Of a stretch of 64,000 nt of DNA, positions 58,851 to 64,000 are shown one piece after another (the stretch's first letter is position 1; each line of letters begins with the position of its first letter). The stretch comes from Taeniopygia guttata (taxonomy: Eukaryota; Chordata; Aves; Passeriformes; Estrildidae). Below the pieces are notes generated by a model that had not been told where the DNA came from, made no database searches, and was given only the letters and a program-made list of their open reading frames with translations. The position numbers and the translations under genes were made by a program. The stretch lies in assembly GCF_048771995.1 (NCBI RefSeq), contig NC_133033.1:5394501-5458500 (forward strand), given 5' to 3'.

Positions 58851-60124
58851 ATGGCCGTGGCCCTGGACGCAATCCTTGCTCGGATCAAAGATGTTTGTAA
58901 AAGGAACGGGCTGCTCATCCTCTCCGTGTTGTCCGTCACCATCGGCTGCCTCCTGGGATTCTTCCTGAGGACAAGGCGACTCTCCCAGCAGGTAAGAGCA
59001 GCTCACAGCAAGTCCCTGCAGAGGAAACGCCAGACTTACATAACAAAAGACATGTGTATCTTGGGGAACTTCAGGGTGGGCTCTGGAAGGGAAAAGTCAC
59101 GTGTATGTGTTTGTTAAAATTGTTTCGTTTCTTCTGTTTGTCAATCTATGATGTTCTTTGGGTCTTTACATGCGTTCTCAAACAATAGTTAGCAAAGGGT
59201 TCTGGTCTCTCAGACACCTGGGAAGCATAGCAGGAGCACAGCAGAATGTTGCAGGTATGGATAATAATAGTGGACATTTAAGCTAGATGAAATGTAGCAT
59301 TTAATATAGGCCTGCAGAAACTGGTAGTGCAATACATTGCATTTTATACTGTTTTGGAACACATACAGATAAAGAAAACACTGGGAATATTTTTCAGTGT
59401 CAGATGCACAGGGATGCAGATGTTTATAGTACACTAATGGTGTTTCAGATTAATAAATTTGAGATTTCCCATCATTAGTGAAGTCACTTGAGAAATTCTC
59501 CCCTAGTATACTTCAACTAAGCTGGTGCTCTTTTTTGCTGGATCAGTCAGACAGACTAGACAACAACACACATTAATTAATGTACTGTTTGAGCACAAAA
59601 TAGAAATCTCAGTTAAAAAATAAGGCATTTAGTGAATGCAACTAAATTAAACCAATTCTGGCCTCTGCTACTGCAAACCACTCTCTGTCTGAACATCGTT
59701 TGTGTCCAAGCCATAGCTTCAAACACATCTAGGAAAAATGAAAAAAATGCAGAATGGAGATTATTCAGGCAACTGATTAACAGTAGTCTCCAAGAGATGG
59801 CACATTGCATTTCTGTCTTCTTTTGTAAAAGAATGAACAATGCCGTGTTTTTATCGAATAAGAACACATTATGTAATCTAATTCATTTTAAAATTACCTT
59901 TTAAAGCCTGTTATCTTTGCCACCTTGTCTTTGCACCAAGGGTGCAGATTTTAGCAATGCTATCTGATTCACAGCTCTAGCAGCACTTGTGAAGACAGTC
60001 AGTCTTTAGCTCAAAACAATAAGCATCTCTCCATGTATTTCCAGGAAATTAGTTACTTCCAGTTTCCTGGTGAGCTACTGATGAGGATGCTGAAAATGCT
60101 CATTCTCCCTCTGGTTGTCTCAAG
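58851..60124 (+). CDS. SLC1A7: Excitatory amino acid transporter 5, first two coding exons (partial)
   Basis: EAAT5 is a sodium-coupled glutamate transporter with a large chloride conductance, found mainly at photoreceptor and bipolar-cell terminals. Exon 1 (58851-58991, 47 codons) reads [20 protein letters not shown] then [20 protein letters not shown], the first membrane helix, and TRRLSQQ. Exon 2 (60045-60124, ending in phase 2) reads [20 protein letters not shown] then LPLVVS, the start of helix 2. It matches the remembered human EAAT5 start except for a few residues at the N-terminus. The rest of the gene lies beyond 64000; no third exon was found in the remaining 3.9 kb. Confidence 0.93.
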
Positions 60125-63100
60125 GTAAGTGAAGACAATAATTATTCTAATAACTTTTGAAGTTTCCTAAATGAGATTTGTCATCACAATGGTTTAGTTG
60201 TGACTGAATTAGGTGACAGTGCCAGAGGCATCACTGCTGCTGCACATTCATATTTATAGTGGAGCCATAAACATGCATTTTAATTGATACAATAATTTCT
60301 GCCATACATCATTTCTACCTCATATAGGTATTATTTGCTTTAAAACTAATGAAATGGGGGTTTTAAAATTTGTTTTCCTTTTCCCTTGTAATGGGACTCT
60401 TTTCCTTCAAGCTACGTAGAAGTTAAATATATGGAATAAAGCCTGCCTTAAATCTAATCAATTGAAATAATACACTATACAAATACAATGAAAAAATACA
60501 GTTAATTCATAGTGTCCTGCAGTATTTTGAGGTGTTCTGTATATGTTTATTGTATGATAAATATTGAAAAAACACTGTGTCTCCAAGGAACTAATAATAT
60601 ATAGCTGGCTTTGGCTGGAAGTGAAAGTGATTTCTTCAATTGTTAAGGCAGAACCTTTAGTGGTGGCACTTTAGTGGTGGCACTTTCACAGCAGCAGAAT
60701 TAAGGATAGTTCTGACTGGTGCATGGCAGCTGTAACTTAGGGCCTGCTTTTCCCCAAGTTTGACTGCCTTCCCACTGACTGTAGTCCCAAAAACACACCA
60801 GCTGGATGGCCAAAAACTCTCTCATGTGCCCAAGGCTGAGAGGTTATTAAAGAGATGGAAACTAACAAAGCCAATTTTACCAGAGCTGAGAAAAAATTAC
60901 TGCAATATTTTATTCCAGTTCTGGAACCTAATTCATACATCAAGACCTCATCTTCCACTTAGAGAAAAAAACAAGTTTCTAGTCTTCAGATCACTGACAG
61001 TTGTTGAAAATGAACACAATTAACAGCACTAATTTTATTTTTACATAATCTACCCTGACATCTGCCTTCTCATGGTTTTTCACAGAACAAAGCAGAGTCA
61101 TGGTGCTTTGTGCATGAAACTGGTTTTATAACCCTAGACTCACACCTGGTCTTGGCAGATGCATCTAAAGAATACCAAGACAAAACATGTAAGGAGATTT
61201 TTTTTGAGATGTGAAAGGAGAGTTTTCCAAAGAAAGCAAGAGTCTTACATGAGGAAGTGACATAGTGAGGAGGACAGAAAAGGGTTGGAGCATATTTACA
61301 TGTCCTTCCCTAAAATGTGTCATTCTTTTGGTCCTCTAGTATATTTAGAGATGTTAGGAAGAGCAGCAGCAGTAGGAAAGAGCTTCTCTGGCACAACCTG
61401 TGCCCTAAATTGCTGGAGAGGTGGCAGCTCTGAGCCTCACTGCTTCACTGTGTCCTCTGAGGTGGAAAGATAAGAAACATTACAAACCTTCAAAGAAGTT
61501 CAATTCTCCTTGCAAGTGTGAGTCCATCTTCCTATATAACAAACTAGCAGTGCCTGCTATTACAAACTGAAATAACAGGGTTTGCAAGAAAAAAGCCACT
61601 CCAGATATAATGTCATTCTTGTACAGCTTGGGCTTTTTTGGCTGGTTGTCTTTTGTGTTTTTGGGTTTTTTTTAATAATAAGTACAGTGTTTTCTACACA
61701 TGTATTTCATAAAATCAGTAAACCAATACTCTGTATTTTTACCAATCTGCATGCATATTCAAACTACATTTCTTTGTGGATTTGGGATATCCTCAGCCTG
61801 TCGTGCCAGAGCACTGGCATTCAAATTATCATTTAAATTACTCTCTATTATTGTCTACAAAAGTCAGGAGGACAGCACCATAAAAAGAACTCTAAATATT
61901 GCTCTCCTAGTTGAAATTAATGCAAGTTTTTATTTGAACACACAAGAAATTACTTGTAAAGAAAAGGAGGGGTGAGAAAGGAAGATTAAAAGAGGGACTT
62001 AGGGCAAACTACCCTGTTTCCAAGTCCAGAGCTTATTTTAAAGGGTTGTAGCAGAAGGCAACAGGATAGGTCAGAAGGTTGACAATAGACTAGAAAATCT
62101 TGTACTTACAGATTGCAAGCAGAAATCCAGCCTTAAACAGAAATGGCTGAAAATTTGTACTCCCTCTCTTAACCTGATTGTTAAGAGAGTTAAAACAGAA
62201 CTTTGCAGATTGAATGAGGAAAGTATTATACAGTCAATTATCTCAGAATGATGTTTATTTTAAAAGTTCCTTGGATGCAGAGGAAATCTGTCAAACAGGA
62301 GACAATTTCTTCAAAGTACAGTTTCTTGATTTCCTGAACTTTGTTCCTGCTCCTGGAACTGCTCTATCTCAGAGCTCCTGTACCTATTTCTGAAGTCTCC
62401 TGTCATCTGTGGTCTTACTTCTTTCTTTTCCCACAGACAGAAGAGCAACCATCACCCACTAGCCTGTCAGTCTGGGCTCTGCATGAGCTTTTGTTTTTGT
62501 TGAGGCATGGACCTTCATAAAGGGCGGGGGTTGAAATTATTTCAGTTATCTGGTTACATAAACACATTTCATAGCATCATAGAACAACTCTGAAATAAGT
62601 ATATATTTGTTGCACCCATCCTCTGCCTGAGATTTAGCCCTGCTCATATGTATCAGTATCCCGTGTGTAGAGTTTGCTCTTCTCAGCTGCGAGAACAGGT
62701 GAGACAATACAATACTTCTGTTGGCAAGACAATTACTAATAGCTGACAGTTTGTGTCTGCCCAAGGGAACCTTACAAGACCAAATTTTAGAGCTTGTAGT
62801 TACTAGATGTGCACTGCTTACTTTATGTGTAAACACAGGATACTGCTGTTAGACCTGGGAATGGAAATATTAAGAGAGCACGGAGAGAATAGGAGCCAAA
62901 TCTGAATTTATAGTTACACATTTAGACACTGTCCAAGCTGTGCCACCCTGCAATGCACCCCGCGGCCACCGGGCGGCTCTGCCGGGACACCGAGCACCGC
63001 GCCCCGCTCCCCGCGCCCGATCCCTCCGCGCACCCGGGGCTGCTCCTGCCCCTGCCCGGGCTCCCGCATCCCAGGGCCTGCCGCTGCCCCTGCCCGGGCT

Positions 63101-64000
63101 TATACATCCCGGGGGCTGCCGCTGCCCCTGCCCGGGCTTATACATCCCGGGGCCTGCCGCTGCCCCTGCCCGGGCTCCCGCATCCCGGGGCCTGCCGCTG
63201 CCCCTGCCCGGGCTTATACATCCCGGGGGCTGCCGCTGCCCCTGCCCGGGCTTATACATCCCGGGGCCTGCCGCTGCCCCTGCCCGGGCTCCCGCATCCC
63301 GGGGCCTGCCGCTGCCCCTGCCCGGGCTTATACATCCCGGGGGCTGCCGCTGCCCCTGCCCGGGCTCCCACATCCCGGGGCCTGCCGCTGCCCCTGCCCG
63401 GCCTCCCGGGGCCTGCCGCTGCCCCTGCCCGGGCTCCCGCATCCCGGGGAATGTCGGTACCACTGCCCGGGTTCCTGCACCCCGGGGGTTGCCGGTGCCA
63501 CTCCCTATCCAGAAAATAATAAGCCTTCCACTTTCTTTCACTGTGGTTAGTTATAAACTGCCACAGACGCACGTACATATGTGATTCCTTCACACGTTCC
63601 CAGGACAAGTTGATTAGCAGAGATACCTGAGCATCACTTGAGCTTCTCAACTTCTTAAATGCTTGAAGTAAGCAATTTTAATGTCAATGTCTTTGTGTTC
63701 TGCAAGATGCAAAAGACTGGGAAAGGAACAAAAACTCAACTCTCCCCTTAATATCTTCTCACATTTTTTAAAGACAATATAAACCCTCTGACCTGCTCCT
63801 GCCTGTGCCAGCTGCAGCATAGATAGGCCAGCCACGCTGGCAGGCATTGTGCCACAAACTCACACACCATCACCTTCCTTCAGAGCATTTTTGTGCCCAT
63901 TCCCTGCCCCATTATCTTCAGCTCATGTTACCAGCTTTGTAGTGATCAGTTCCCAGTGGGCCAGAAACTTGATTTTAAGTAAGCATGACTGCTTTGATTT
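60125..64000 (+). other. SLC1A7: SLC1A7 intron 2 (to window end)
   Basis: No segment resembling the next EAAT5 exon was found. It contains a 14-bp direct duplication (CTTTAGTGGTGGCA at 60655-60668 and 60669-60682) and the large GC-rich minisatellite at 63055-63503. The rest is AT-rich and featureless. Confidence 0.7.
63055..63503. repeat. 38-bp GC-rich minisatellite with 114-bp higher-order repeat
   Basis: Twelve units, 11 of 38 bp and one short (63397-63427, 31 bp), each beginning CCCGGG. Three variants alternate: A with CTCCCGCATCCC, B with CTTATACATCCC then GGGGGCTG, and C with CTTATACATCCC then GGGGCCTG. Units from 63055 run A-B-C-A-B-C-A-B, then an A-like unit with CCCACAT, so the true period is 114 bp for at least two rounds. 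The last two units (63428, 63466) are more diverged. Unique GC-rich sequence precedes it from about 62940. Confidence 0.95.

Noticed and set aside
62870-63584. Open frames of about 190-220 residues on both strands over the 38-bp array
   Set aside because: They are translations of the tandem repeat. A stop-free GC-rich unit opens all frames, and there is no non-repeat domain.

Overview
The window is a stretch of bird chromosome. Five protein-coding genes can be read exon by exon. Their order and orientation, LRP8 > MAGOH > CZIB > < CPT2, then SLC1A7 >, are the mirror image of human 1p32 (SLC1A7-CPT2-CZIB-MAGOH-LRP8). Evidence for a bird is the pair of CR1 retroposon 3' ends, the low repeat load, the short GC-rich introns in the housekeeping genes, and an LRP8 tail without the extra insert described in mammals.

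Layout. 1-25,878 holds the 3' three quarters of LRP8 (ApoER2): five LDL-receptor A repeats, three EGF modules, the YWTD propeller, the O-glycosylated stem, the membrane segment and the NPVY tail. The 5' exons lie upstream of the window. 25,879 to about 28,150 is the likely LRP8 3' UTR. 28,150-41,100 is AT-rich intergenic DNA with a CR1 fragment, a perfect 38-bp tandem array, a weak coding-like remnant and a perfect RFX-type palindrome. MAGOH (41,608-43,222) and CZIB (44,197-49,985) follow in tandem, each with its own CpG island. CPT2 (57,321 down to 52,094, minus strand) converges on CZIB and is head to head with SLC1A7 (58,851 onward). Only the first two coding exons of SLC1A7 fall inside the window.

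The genes have unrelated jobs: a Reelin/ApoE receptor, an exon-junction-complex core protein, a small zinc-binding protein, mitochondrial acyl transfer, and a glutamate-gated chloride transporter. No operon-like logic or new gene system is apparent. What is unusual is the tandem repeats: each of the three housekeeping starts carries a GC-rich minisatellite of a different unit (18 bp before MAGOH, about 38 bp inside CZIB intron 1, 21 bp with GC boxes before CPT2). A fourth, higher-order array (38-bp units in 114-bp triplets) lies in SLC1A7 intron 2, and a G4C2 hexamer run sits at the start of an 88-nt CZIB intron.

All splice sites were set by eye from GT/AG boundaries, reading phase and remembered family sequences. 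No alignment or search was run.
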